A DNA stretch of 64,000 bases, taken from positions 6,476,001 to 6,540,000 of the forward strand of contig NZ_CP107899.1 of NCBI RefSeq assembly GCF_036013915.1. The letters are read 5' to 3'. A program made the position numbers and the translations under genes. Origin of the DNA: Streptomyces sp. NBC_00464. GTDB taxonomy: Bacteria; Actinomycetota; Actinomycetes; Streptomycetales; Streptomycetaceae. Below the pieces are notes generated by a model. The model did no database searches. It had not been told where the DNA came from and saw nothing but the letters and a program-made list of their open reading frames with translations. Positions 10,982-19,150 of this stretch are shown piece by piece (the stretch's first letter is position 1; each line of letters starts with the position of its first letter).

Positions 10982-11961
10982 AGCGTGCTCCAGTCCTGGT
11001 CCGGATAGCGGTGCACGGGCGCCGACACATCGTCGAGCGCCTGGCAGATCTCGTCAGGAAGACTAAGCGCCTCCACTGACAATGCCTCCGTGAGCTGCTG
11101 CGCGTTGCGCGCGCCGACGATCGGGGCCACCACTCCCGGCCGGTCCCGCACCCAGGCCAGTGCCACCTGGAGCGCCGTGGTGGCCAGCCCGTCGGCCGCG
11201 GTCGCCACGGCGTGCACGATGCGGCTCGCCGGGTCGTCGAGATAAGGCTCCACGAAGGGTGCCAGCAGCTCCGAGGCGCCACGCGAGTCTGCCGGGGTGC
11301 CCGTGCGGTACTTGCCGGTCAGTACGCCCCGGCCGAGGGGTGAGGACGGCAGCAGCCCCACACCGAGGTCGAGCGCGGCAGGCAGCACCTCGCGTTCCAC
11401 GCCCCGTTGCAGCAGCGAGTACTCCATCTGCGTACTGGCCAGCCGGGTCCGCACCCCGGGCGAGGCGAGCTGCCAGGTCGCGGCCTTCGCCAGCTGCCAG
11501 CCGCAGAAGTTGGACACGCCCGCATAGCGGGCGCGTCCGCTGGAGACGGCTATGTCCAGTGCCTGGAGCGTCTCGTCCAGCGGGGTCATGGGGTCGAAGG
11601 CGTGGACCTGCCACAGATCCACGTAGTCCGTGCCGAGACGTGCCAGCGAGGCGTCCAGGGCGGCCAGCAGATGTCCGCGCGAGCCGTTGAACCTGCGGTA
11701 CGGATCGGCCACGCTGCCCGCCTTGGTCGCGAGGACCATGTCGTGCCGCGGCACCAGGCTCCCGACGAGCTGCCCGAGCAGATACTCGGCCTCCCCGCCG
11801 CCGTACACATCCGCCGTGTCGACCAGGGTGCCGCCCACCTCCCAGAAGGCCTTCAGCTGCTCGGCAGCGTCGTGCTCGTCGGTGTCCCGGCCCCAGGTGA
11901 GGGTGCCGAGCCCGATCCGGGACACTCGAAGGCCGGTGCGGCCGAGATGCCTCTGCTCCAT
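10978..11961 (-). CDS. Aldo/keto reductase
   Basis: A 327-residue NADPH-dependent oxidoreductase of the AKR superfamily. The TIM barrel holds the catalytic tetrad: Asp in VDTAD, Tyr in DVYGGGE, Lys in LATKAG and His in LWQVHAFD. The C-terminal VAPIVGARNAQQL segment binds the cofactor phosphate. Its start MEQRHLGRTGLRVSRIGLG is the canonical AKR N-terminus, so ATG 11961 is preferred over an upstream in-frame start. It is the first gene of a two-gene operon with the RecD2-like gene. The physiological carbonyl substrate is unknown. Confidence 0.9.
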   Translation of the reverse strand: MEQRHLGRTGLRVSRIGLGTLTWGRDTDEHDAAEQLKAFWEVGGTLVDTADVYGGGEAEYLLGQLVGSLVPRHDMVLATKAGSVADPYRRFNGSRGHLLAALDASLARLGTDYVDLWQVHAFDPMTPLDETLQALDIAVSSGRARYAGVSNFCGWQLAKAATWQLASPGVRTRLASTQMEYSLLQRGVEREVLPAALDLGVGLLPSSPLGRGVLTGKYRTGTPADSRGASELLAPFVEPYLDDPASRIVHAVATAADGLATTALQVALAWVRDRPGVVAPIVGARNAQQLTEALSVEALSLPDEICQALDDVSAPVHRYPDQDWSTL

Positions 11962-12076
11962 GGGCGCTGAGATTACTGGCCCGGGCCCCACGCGTCGCAG
12001 GCCTGTGGACAACCGGGGCCCGGGTTGCCCCTGCCGTATCGCCCTCCCGCGCGCTAGAGTCCGGAGCACAGGGACG

Positions 12077-12090
12077 TTACTGATCAGTAA
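12077..12090. promoter_or_regulatory. Perfect 14-bp palindrome in the leader of the LLM oxidoreductase gene
   Basis: TTACTGATCAGTAA is a perfect dyad ending 11 bp before the ATG and touching the Shine-Dalgarno region. It is AT-rich against the background, and the size suits a TetR- or MarR-type operator. The regulator is not identifiable from this window. Confidence 0.5.
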
Positions 12091-12101
12091 GGGGAGCGGC
12101 A

Positions 12102-13151
12102 ATGCGGCTCGGCATCAATCTCGGTTACTGGGGTGCGGGAATGGACGGCGACAACCTCGCCGTCGCGCAGGAGGCCGACCGGCTCGGCTACGACGTCTGC
12201 TGGGCGGCCGAGGCGTACGGCTCCGACGCGCCGACCGTGCTGTCCTGGGTCGCCGCGCAGACCGAGTCCATCGACGTCGGCTCCGCGATCATGCAGATCC
12301 CGGCCCGTCAGCCGGCCATGACGGCCATGACGGCGGCCACCCTCGACTCCCTCTCCGGCGGCCGCTTCCGCCTCGGCCTCGGGGTGTCCGGGCCGCAGGT
12401 GTCCGAGGGCTGGTACGGCGTCAAGTTCGACAAGCCGCTCGCCCGCACCCGGGAGTACGTGGAGATCGTCCGCAAGGCGATGGCCCGGGAGCGCCTCTCG
12501 TACGAGGGACAGCACTGGACGCTCCCGCTGCCCGGTGGTCCGGGCAAGCCGATCAAGCTGACCGTGCACCCCGAGCGGGAGCACATCCCGCTGTACATCG
12601 CCGCGATCGGGCCCAAGAACCTGGAGCAGACCGGCGAGATCGCCGACGGCGCCCTGCTGATCTTCCCGTCCGTGGATCATCTTGAGGACACCGCGATGAA
12701 GTACCTGCGGGCCGGGCGCGAGAAGGCCGGCAAGACCATGGACGGCTTCGACGTCTGCCCGACGCTGCCGCTCGCCGTGGGCGACGACATCAAGGGCCTC
12801 GCCGACATGTTCCGGCCCTACACCGCGCTGTACGTCGGCGGCATGGGCAGCCCCAAGCAGAACTTCTACAACCAGCTCGCCCAGCGCATGGGGTACGAGA
12901 AGGAGGCCGCCGAGATCCAGGAGAAGTACCTGTCCGGCGACAAGGCCGGTGCGGCCGCCGCCGTACCGCATGAGCTGATCGACAAGACCACGCTGCTGGG
13001 CTCGGTGGAGCGGATCGCAGACCGGATGCAGGGGTACGCGGCCGCGGGCGTCACGACCCTGACCCTGGCCCCCGCGGGCTTCACGCTCGACGAGCGGATC
13101 ACCGCGCTGCGGGCCGGCACGGACGCGCTGGAGCGGTCCGGGCTCGCCTAG
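12102..13151 (+). CDS. LLM-class F420-dependent oxidoreductase
   Basis: A 349-residue luciferase-like TIM-barrel protein (MRLGINLGYWG at the N-terminus). The blocks QEADRLGYDVCWAAEAYGSD and LDSLSGGRFRLGLGVSGPQVSEGWYG are typical of the F420-dependent branch, which has mycobacterial N5,N10-methylene-H4MPT-reductase-like members. It transfers hydride between F420H2 and an unknown organic substrate in the cytosol. AAGGGGAG precedes the ATG. It is divergent from the aldo/keto reductase. Its TAG stop lies inside the left arm of a long palindromic element. Confidence 0.9.
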   Translation: MRLGINLGYWGAGMDGDNLAVAQEADRLGYDVCWAAEAYGSDAPTVLSWVAAQTESIDVGSAIMQIPARQPAMTAMTAATLDSLSGGRFRLGLGVSGPQVSEGWYGVKFDKPLARTREYVEIVRKAMARERLSYEGQHWTLPLPGGPGKPIKLTVHPEREHIPLYIAAIGPKNLEQTGEIADGALLIFPSVDHLEDTAMKYLRAGREKAGKTMDGFDVCPTLPLAVGDDIKGLADMFRPYTALYVGGMGSPKQNFYNQLAQRMGYEKEAAEIQEKYLSGDKAGAAAAVPHELIDKTTLLGSVERIADRMQGYAAAGVTTLTLAPAGFTLDERITALRAGTDALERSGLA

Positions 13152-13315
13152 GGCCTGTGTGGAGTTGTCCCGCGGCGTCGCGGGGCTGGGCACGCGCGCT
13201 CGCGGCGTTGCCGAAACGTCCTTGTAGCGGAGCTACCAGGACGCTCCGGCGCCTTGCGATCACACGCACCCAGCCCCGCTCCTTTTTCCACGGGACAACT
13301 CCACACAGGCCCTAG
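13148..13315. repeat. 168-bp palindromic element with 25-bp perfect terminal inverted repeats
   Basis: The ends, 13148-13172 and 13291-13315, are exact 25-bp inverted repeats, each beginning or ending in CTAG. Inner segments also pair: GCGGGGCTGGG near 13180 with CCCAGCCCCGC near 13270, and a central imperfect dyad around 13217-13245. The whole unit can fold into one long hairpin. It carries no reading frame of its own and supplies the stop codon of the LLM oxidoreductase. It looks like a small non-autonomous repeat and would also act as a terminator. Confidence 0.75.
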
Positions 13316-13339
13316 TCCGTCTCCGCGACGGGCAGCACT

Positions 13340-13382
13340 ACGGCCGTGGTGGGGGCTCGGGGATCCTCCCCGCCACGGCCGT
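13340..13382. other. Second hairpin in the gap before the ferritin-like gene
   Basis: A 15-bp stem (13340-13354 with 13368-13382, one G-T pair) lies 25 bp beyond the palindromic element. The rest of 13383-13564 has no gene I can support. It presumably carries the promoter of the ferritin-like gene. Confidence 0.6.
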
Positions 13383-13564
13383 CACAGGGGACAACGCGGG
13401 CAGGGCGATGGGGTTACGGGGCCTGTGCGGAAACGGTTCGCCGGGGTGAGGCGGCCGCGAGGGCCGGTACCCCGTTCGGCCCAGTGGGGGAGCGCTCCTG
13501 TTGCCCGTCGGGACCGGGCGCACTTGACTGTCGCTCGGCAGACGCCGGCACGGAGGTGGCAGTG

Positions 13565-14353
13565 ATGCTCTCGGCAAAGAACCTGTTCCAGGAGATCCTC
13601 GACGACGACGAGTCGTTCCGGCTGTTCTGCTCCATCGCCGCCGGAGGGGAGTCCCAGGGCGGCTGGGAGAACGGCCGCATCGCGGCCCTCGTACCCGAGA
13701 GCCAGCGCGCGCTCGCCCCGAAGATCGCCCGGCACGGCGCCGACGAGGACAAGCACGGGCGGATCTTCAACGCCCTGCTGAGGAAGCGCGGTCTGACAGC
13801 GGTTCCGGTCCCGCACGAGACCGACTACACGATGCTGCTGGAGAAGCACGGCATCGGCCTCGCCCATGAACAGCTGGTGCGCGAGGAGCGGCTCACCGAG
13901 CGCGACATCATCACGTACCTGGCCCACAGCCGGGTGACCGAACAGCGTGCGTCCGAGCAGATGCAGCTGCTGTGCAGGTACTTCGCCGACCATCCCGAGC
14001 TGGGCCGCGCGGTGAAGATGATCTCGAACGACGAGGACAACCACCTGGCGTACTGCCACGAGGAGCTGCTGCGCTTCGCCGCGGCCGGGCACGGACGGAC
14101 GATCCAGCACATCCTGCGCGAGTGCGCCCTCGCCGAGATCCGGGTGTACCGCGACGTCAGCCTCGCCGTGATGGATCACATGGGCCGATTGCTGGGATGG
14201 TCCCGGGCGAAGGCCGCGGTACTTGCGGCGGGGATCCGCGCCGTCCACGTGTACGAGCGGCTCATCGGCTGGCGGCGCATGGTCAGCCTGACGCCTCCCG
14301 AGCGGCGCGACGCGCTGGGCGGGCCGGCTGTTCCGGCACCCGAGTTCGCCTGA
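13565..14353 (+). CDS. Ferritin-like diiron-domain protein
   Basis: A 262-residue all-helical protein with two ExxH motifs, EDKH (about residue 60) and EDNH (about residue 158), plus surrounding Glu residues. This is the pattern of ferritin-like or rubrerythrin-like four-helix diiron proteins. The C-terminal 90 residues form a separate helical segment with Arg/Ala-rich stretches. It is soluble with no signal peptide. The ATG at 13565 lies 8 bp after GGAGG; a GTG three bases earlier is an alternative. Whether it stores iron, oxidises a substrate or serves stress defence cannot be told. It is convergent with corA. Confidence 0.75.
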   Translation: MLSAKNLFQEILDDDESFRLFCSIAAGGESQGGWENGRIAALVPESQRALAPKIARHGADEDKHGRIFNALLRKRGLTAVPVPHETDYTMLLEKHGIGLAHEQLVREERLTERDIITYLAHSRVTEQRASEQMQLLCRYFADHPELGRAVKMISNDEDNHLAYCHEELLRFAAAGHGRTIQHILRECALAEIRVYRDVSLAVMDHMGRLLGWSRAKAAVLAAGIRAVHVYERLIGWRRMVSLTPPERRDALGGPAVPAPEFA

Positions 14354-14385
14354 GCGGGCGCGTACCGCCCGTCCGGCAGTGGCCG

Positions 14386-15372
14386 TCAGAGCCAGCCGCG
14401 GCGCTTGAACTGGCGGTACAGGCCGACGACGGCGCCCGCCATCAGCAGCACGACCGCCGGATAGGCCCAGACCCAGCGCAGTTCCGGCATGTGGTCGAAG
14501 TTCATGCCGTAGATACCCGCGACCATGGTTGGCACGGCTGCCATCGCCGCCCAGGCCGAGATCTTGCGCATGTCGTCGTTCTGCCGCACCCCCATCTGCG
14601 CGAGATGCGCCGACAGGATGTCGGAGAGCAGCCGGTCCAACCCCTCCACCTGCTCGTTGGCGCGGATCAGATGGTCCTGCACGTCCCGGAAGAACGGCTG
14701 CGAGTGCTCGTGGACGAACGGCACCCCTGCGCTCGCCAGCCGGGCCATCGGCGCGGCCAGCGGGACCGTCGCCCGGCGGAACTCCAGCACCTGGCGCTTG
14801 AAGGTGTAGATGCGGGCCGCGGTGTTCTTGGAGTCGCCGCTGCCGTTCGGGGCGAAGACCTGCGTCTCCAGTTCCTCCAGGTCGACCTGGAGCTCGCCCG
14901 CGACATCGATGTAGTGGTCCACGATCGCGTCACTGATCGCGTACAGGACCGCCGTGGGCCCGTGCTTGAGCACATCGGCCTCGGCCTCCAGCCGGCGGCG
15001 TACCGCGGCCAGCGGCGCCCCCTCGCCGTGGCGGACCGTCACCACGAACGAGTCGCCTATGAACACCATCAGCTCGTCCGTGCTGACCGTGTCGCTCTCG
15101 TGGTCGTACACGATCGGCTTGATCACCGCGAACAGCGAGTCGTCGTACACCTCCAGCTTCGGCCGCTGGTGTGCCGCCAGCGCGTCCTCCACCGCCAGCG
15201 GGTGCAGCCCGAACTCGCTGCTGACCAGGTCGAACTCCTTCTCCGTGGGCTCGTGCAGGCCGATCCACAAGAACGCGTCGCCGCTGGCCCGCGCCTCGTC
15301 GAGGGCATCGGAGAAGTCGGCGGGGCCGTCGGTGCGGCGTCCGTCCCGGTAAATGGCGCAGTCCACGATCAC
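14386..15372 (-). CDS. corA: CorA-family magnesium/cobalt transporter
   Basis: A 328-residue inner-membrane divalent cation channel. The cytoplasmic funnel domain covers about residues 1-255. Two C-terminal membrane helices follow, with the signature GMN in GIYGMNFDHMPEL near residue 290 at the first helix end. The basic tail QFKRRGWL is typical. It is divergent from the histidine phosphatase gene across 67 bp, which must hold both promoters. Confidence 0.92.
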   Translation of the reverse strand: MIVDCAIYRDGRRTDGPADFSDALDEARASGDAFLWIGLHEPTEKEFDLVSSEFGLHPLAVEDALAAHQRPKLEVYDDSLFAVIKPIVYDHESDTVSTDELMVFIGDSFVVTVRHGEGAPLAAVRRRLEAEADVLKHGPTAVLYAISDAIVDHYIDVAGELQVDLEELETQVFAPNGSGDSKNTAARIYTFKRQVLEFRRATVPLAAPMARLASAGVPFVHEHSQPFFRDVQDHLIRANEQVEGLDRLLSDILSAHLAQMGVRQNDDMRKISAWAAMAAVPTMVAGIYGMNFDHMPELRWVWAYPAVVLLMAGAVVGLYRQFKRRGWL

Positions 15373-15439
15373 GCGCGCATTCTCCCCTGCTCCGGTCCCC
15401 GGCGCACCTTTGCCCGGACGTCGCCCTACGCTGGCCGGT

Positions 15440-16162
15440 ATGCCGACCCTGATCCTCGTCCGTCATGGACGCTCCACCGCCAACACGTCCGGGGTGCTCG
15501 CCGGCCGCACCCCCGGTGTCGCACTCGACGAGCGCGGCACCGAGCAGGCCGCCGCCCTCCCCGGACGGCTGGCCGCCCTGCCCCTCGCCGCCGCCGTCAG
15601 CAGCCCCCTGCAGCGCTGCCGGGAAACCCTCGGGCCACTGCTCGACGCCCGGCCGGAGCTGGCGCTGCACACCGAGGAGCGGATCAGCGAGTGCGACTAC
15701 GGGGACTGGTCGGGGCGCAAGCTCGCCGAGCTCACCGACGAGCCGCTGATGACGGTCGTGCAGCAGCACCCGTCCGCCGCGGCGTTCCCCGGCGGCGAGT
15801 CGATGCGGGCGATGCAGGCCCGCGCGGTCGACGCCGTACGGGACTGGAACGCGCGGATCGAGGCGGAGCACGGCGAGAACGCCGTCTACGTGATGTGCTC
15901 CCACGGCGACATCATCAAGTCCCTCGTCGCCGACGCCCTCGGCATGCATCTGGACCTCTTCCAGCGGGTGCAGGCGGATCCGTGTTCCGTCACCGCGATC
16001 CGTTACACCAGGCTGCGCCCGTTTCTGCTGCGGCTCGGCGACACGGGCGACCTGGCCTCGCTGGCGCCCCGCGAACCGGGACCGGACGCGAGCGCCGGGA
16101 CGGGTGCGGCGGTCGGCGGCTCGGGGGACGCGGCGGTCGGCGGCGGCGCTGGGGCGCCGTGA
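15440..16162 (+). CDS. Histidine phosphatase family protein (MSMEG_4193-type)
   Basis: A 240-residue phosphoglycerate-mutase-like phosphatase. The phosphohistidine motif LVRHGRST is at residues 6-13, the second Arg/Glu block is around ERISECDYGDWSG, and the second catalytic His is in MCSHGDI. The last 40 residues are a Gly/Ala-rich tail. Families of this subtype co-occur in actinobacteria with the DUF3090 and SCO1664-type genes that follow directly, implying a shared pathway of unknown chemistry. The ATG at 15440 is chosen because it starts the canonical MPTLILVRHG. Confidence 0.88.
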   Translation: MPTLILVRHGRSTANTSGVLAGRTPGVALDERGTEQAAALPGRLAALPLAAAVSSPLQRCRETLGPLLDARPELALHTEERISECDYGDWSGRKLAELTDEPLMTVVQQHPSAAAFPGGESMRAMQARAVDAVRDWNARIEAEHGENAVYVMCSHGDIIKSLVADALGMHLDLFQRVQADPCSVTAIRYTRLRPFLLRLGDTGDLASLAPREPGPDASAGTGAAVGGSGDAAVGGGAGAP

Positions 16163-16270
16163 TCGCTTCGCACAGTAGGGTGGACGCGCCGTAGGCGCCT
16201 TTCCGGGGAACTCTCCCGGGCCGGCCCGGCCAACCCCTCATATGCCGTCAATTTTCAAGGGAGACAGGAC

Positions 16271-16861
16271 GTGTCCCGTCAGGTGTTCCTCTACGACCCC
16301 CCGGACCGTTTCGTGGCCGGTACGGTCGGGCTGCCTGGACGTCGTACGTTCTTCCTGCAGGCATCCTCAGGCGGACGTGTCACCAGCGTGGCCCTGGAGA
16401 AGACCCAAGTCGCCGCGCTCGCCGAGCGGGTGGACGAACTGCTCGACGAAGTGGTGCGGCGCACCGGCGGGAATTCGCCCGTGCCGGCCGTGGCCCCGAT
16501 GGACGTCACCGACACCGCTCCCCTCGACAACCCCGTCGAGGAGGAGTTCCGGGTCGGCACCATGGCGCTGGCCTGGGACGGCGACGAACAGCGCATGATC
16601 GTCGAGGCGCAGGCCCTGGTCGAACTGGACGCGGACTCCGTCGAGGACCTCGCCGAAGCCGAGGAGCGGCTGCTCCAGGACGAGGAGAACGGCCCGCCGA
16701 TGCTCCGGGTCCGGCTCAGCGGCGCGCAGGCCAGGGCCTTCGCCAAACGCGCCCTGGACGTCGTGAACGCCGGCCGTCCCCCGTGCCCCCTGTGCAGCCT
16801 GCCGCTCGACCCGGAAGGACACGTATGCCCGCGCCAGAACGGATACCGTCGCGGCGCCTGA
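16271..16861 (+). CDS. DUF3090 family protein
   Basis: A 196-residue conserved actinobacterial protein (SRQVFLYDPPDRFVAGTVG at the start). The C-terminus carries a CPLC...HVCPRQNG element with three cysteines that could form a zinc knuckle. The function is unknown. It has a GTG start at 16271. The next gene begins 37 bp before its stop, so the two are translationally linked. It is always found with the upstream phosphatase and downstream kinase-like protein, as far as I know. Confidence 0.88.
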   Translation: MSRQVFLYDPPDRFVAGTVGLPGRRTFFLQASSGGRVTSVALEKTQVAALAERVDELLDEVVRRTGGNSPVPAVAPMDVTDTAPLDNPVEEEFRVGTMALAWDGDEQRMIVEAQALVELDADSVEDLAEAEERLLQDEENGPPMLRVRLSGAQARAFAKRALDVVNAGRPPCPLCSLPLDPEGHVCPRQNGYRRGA

Positions 16862-17664
16862 GCGATGCCGAGCTGATCACTCTGCTCGGCAAGGGGAAGC
16901 TCACCGTCCTCGGACAGGTCCGCGGGGCTTCCAACGCGGTGCTCCACTGCTCGGTCGCGTACGAGGGAGAGCAGGCGCTCTGCGTCTACAAGCCGGTGGC
17001 CGGCGAGCAGCCGCTGTGGGACTTCCCCGACGGCACCCTCGCGCAGCGCGAGGTGGCCGCCTACGAGGTCTCCGAGGCGACGGGATGGGGTCTGGTGCCC
17101 CCGACCGTGCTGCGCGACGGGCCGTACGGCCAGGGCATGTGCCAGCTGTGGATCGAGTCGGCGCCGCAGGACGAGGGCGCTCCCGGGCTGCTCGCGCTCG
17201 TCGAGGACGAGGAGCCGGGGGAGGGCTGGAAGCCCGTGGCCCTCGCCGAGGTGGGGGAGGGGAAGACGGCGCTGCTGGTGCACGCGGACGATCCCAGGCT
17301 GCGCCGGCTGGCGGTCCTCGACGCCGTGATCAACAACGGCGACCGCAAGGGCGGCCATCTGCTGGCCGCACCCGATGGCCGGCTGTACGGCATCGATCAC
17401 GGTGTGACCTTCAACGCGGACGACAAGCTGCGCACGCTGCTGTGGGGCTGGGCGGGGGAGCCGCTGCCGGCGGAGGCGGTCGCGGTGCTGGACCGGCTGG
17501 CGGCGGAACTGGAGCCGGAGGCCGCGCTGGTCACCCGGTTGGGGGAACTGATCACCGCCGCCGAGATCGAGGCCCTGCGGGCCCGGGTGGCGGCGCTGCG
17601 GAGCACGGGGCTGCACCGGGAGCCCAGCGGCGAGTGGCCGGCCATCCCGTGGCCACCGGTGTGA
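16825..17664 (+). CDS. SCO1664 family protein, distant PI3/4-kinase-like fold
   Basis: A 279-residue protein. The segment ALCVYKPVAGE carries the Lys expected for ATP binding. LDAVINNGDRKGGHLL followed by LYGIDHGVTF resembles the catalytic HxDxxxxN and DxG loops of phosphatidylinositol 3/4-kinase and HipA-like folds, here as NNGDRKGGH and IDHG. It is therefore a likely atypical kinase of unknown substrate. The ATG at 16825 follows GGAAGGA and overlaps the DUF3090 gene by 37 bp. The next gene is mshC, 147 bp downstream. Confidence 0.85.
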   Translation: MPAPERIPSRRLSDAELITLLGKGKLTVLGQVRGASNAVLHCSVAYEGEQALCVYKPVAGEQPLWDFPDGTLAQREVAAYEVSEATGWGLVPPTVLRDGPYGQGMCQLWIESAPQDEGAPGLLALVEDEEPGEGWKPVALAEVGEGKTALLVHADDPRLRRLAVLDAVINNGDRKGGHLLAAPDGRLYGIDHGVTFNADDKLRTLLWGWAGEPLPAEAVAVLDRLAAELEPEAALVTRLGELITAAEIEALRARVAALRSTGLHREPSGEWPAIPWPPV

Positions 17665-17811
17665 CGCAGTCGCTGTGACCGCCCGCCTGCCCCGCCTGCC
17701 CCGGGAGCCACCGGGGCAAGCACCTTCCGGCCCCGGACGCAAGAGTGCGACTTCGGACAGGATCCCCCCTCCGGTTCGTATCCGGAAGCTGCGTCCGGTT
17801 ACGCTCGTGAC

Positions 17812-19041
17812 ATGCATGCCTGGCCCGCTTCTGAGGTCCCCGCCCTGCCTGGCAAGGGCCGCGACCTTCGGATCCACGACACCGCGACCGGCGGACGGAT
17901 CACCCTTGACCCCGGTCCCGTCGCCCGCATCTATGTCTGCGGCATCACGCCGTACGACGCGACCCATATGGGTCATGCGGCGACCTACAACGCGTTCGAC
18001 CTCGTTCAGCGCGTGTGGCTCGACACCAAGCGGCAGGTTCACTATGTCCAGAACGTGACCGACGTGGACGACCCGTTGCTGGAGCGGGCCGTGCGCGACG
18101 GACAGGACTGGACCGAGCTCGCCGAGCGCGAGACGGCCCTGTTCCGTGAGGACATGACTGCCCTGCGCATGCTCCCGCCGCAGCACTACATCGGAGCCGT
18201 CGAGGCGATACCCGGCATCGTGCCGCTCGTCGAACGGCTCCGGGACGCGGGCGCCGCCTACGAACTCGACGGCGATGTGTACTTCTCCGTCGACACCGAC
18301 CCGCACTTCGGCGAGGTCTCCAACCTCGACACCGAGGCGATGCGGCTCCTCTCCGCCGAACGCGGCGGCGACCCGGACCGCCCGGGCAAGAAGAACCCGC
18401 TCGACCCGATGCTCTGGATGGCCGCCCGCGAGGGTGAGCCGAGCTGGGACGGGGCCTCGCTCGGCGCCGGCCGGCCCGGCTGGCACATCGAGTGCGTGGC
18501 CATCGCCCTGGACCACCTCGGCATGGGCTTCGACGTCCAGGGAGGCGGCTCCGACCTCGCCTTCCCGCACCACGAGATGGGCGCCTCGCACGCCCAGGTG
18601 CTGACGGGCGAGCACCCGTTCGCCCAGGCGTACGTGCACGCCGGCATGGTCGCCCTGGACGGCGAGAAGATGTCCAAGTCCCGCGGCAACCTGGTCTTCG
18701 TCTCGGCGCTGCGCCGCGACGGTGTGGACCCGGCGGCGATCCGCCTCGCCCTGCTCTCGCATCACTACCGCTCCGACTGGGAGTGGACCGACCAGGTGCT
18801 CGCCGACGCGGTGGAGCGGCTCGCGCGCTGGCGCGCCGCCGTCTCCCGGCCCGACGGGCTGTCCGCCGACGCGCTGGTCGAGGAGGTCCGCGAGGCCCTC
18901 GCCGACGACCTGGACGCCCCGACGGCCCTGGCCGCGGTGGACCGCTGGGCCGAGCGGCAGACCGCCGATGGCGGAACGGACGAGGGAGCGCCGGGACTTG
19001 TCTCGCGCACCGTCGACGCCCTGCTCGGTGTCGCGCTGTAA
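17812..19041 (+). CDS. mshC: Mycothiol ligase MshC
   Basis: A 409-residue enzyme that uses ATP to join L-cysteine to 1-D-myo-inosityl-2-amino-2-deoxy-alpha-D-glucopyranoside, the third step of mycothiol synthesis. It is a class I aminoacyl-tRNA-synthetase relative of CysRS. It shows the zinc Cys in [12 protein letters not shown] (Cys43), HMGH at 52-55 (HIGH motif) and KMSKS near 287. The tRNA-binding C-terminal domain is shortened, as expected. It ends in a strong terminator. Confidence 0.96.
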   Translation: MHAWPASEVPALPGKGRDLRIHDTATGGRITLDPGPVARIYVCGITPYDATHMGHAATYNAFDLVQRVWLDTKRQVHYVQNVTDVDDPLLERAVRDGQDWTELAERETALFREDMTALRMLPPQHYIGAVEAIPGIVPLVERLRDAGAAYELDGDVYFSVDTDPHFGEVSNLDTEAMRLLSAERGGDPDRPGKKNPLDPMLWMAAREGEPSWDGASLGAGRPGWHIECVAIALDHLGMGFDVQGGGSDLAFPHHEMGASHAQVLTGEHPFAQAYVHAGMVALDGEKMSKSRGNLVFVSALRRDGVDPAAIRLALLSHHYRSDWEWTDQVLADAVERLARWRAAVSRPDGLSADALVEEVREALADDLDAPTALAAVDRWAERQTADGGTDEGAPGLVSRTVDALLGVAL

Positions 19042-19066
19042 CTGCCCGCCGTATTACGTCCGTTCA

Positions 19067-19101
19067 CCGGCCCCGAACTTCTTGATGAAGTTCGGGGCCG
19101 G
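19067..19101 (+). terminator. mshC terminator
   Basis: A perfect 15-bp stem (19067-19081 with 19087-19101) is followed by TTCCGTTTT, a good intrinsic terminator 25 bp after the mshC stop. Confidence 0.9.
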
Positions 19102-19134
19102 TTCCGTTTTGTCCATGGTCAAATGCTCGATGCT

Positions 19135-19147
19135 GCGCTAAAAGCGC
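19135..19147 (+). promoter_or_regulatory. Operator-like dyad immediately before the GH31 start
   Basis: GCGCTAAAAGCGC is an inverted repeat (5-bp arms, 3-bp spacer) whose AAAGCGCT core resembles LacI-family sites and the dyad at 468-479. It occupies the place where a Shine-Dalgarno sequence would be. Confidence 0.3.
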
Positions 19148-19150
19148 TCT

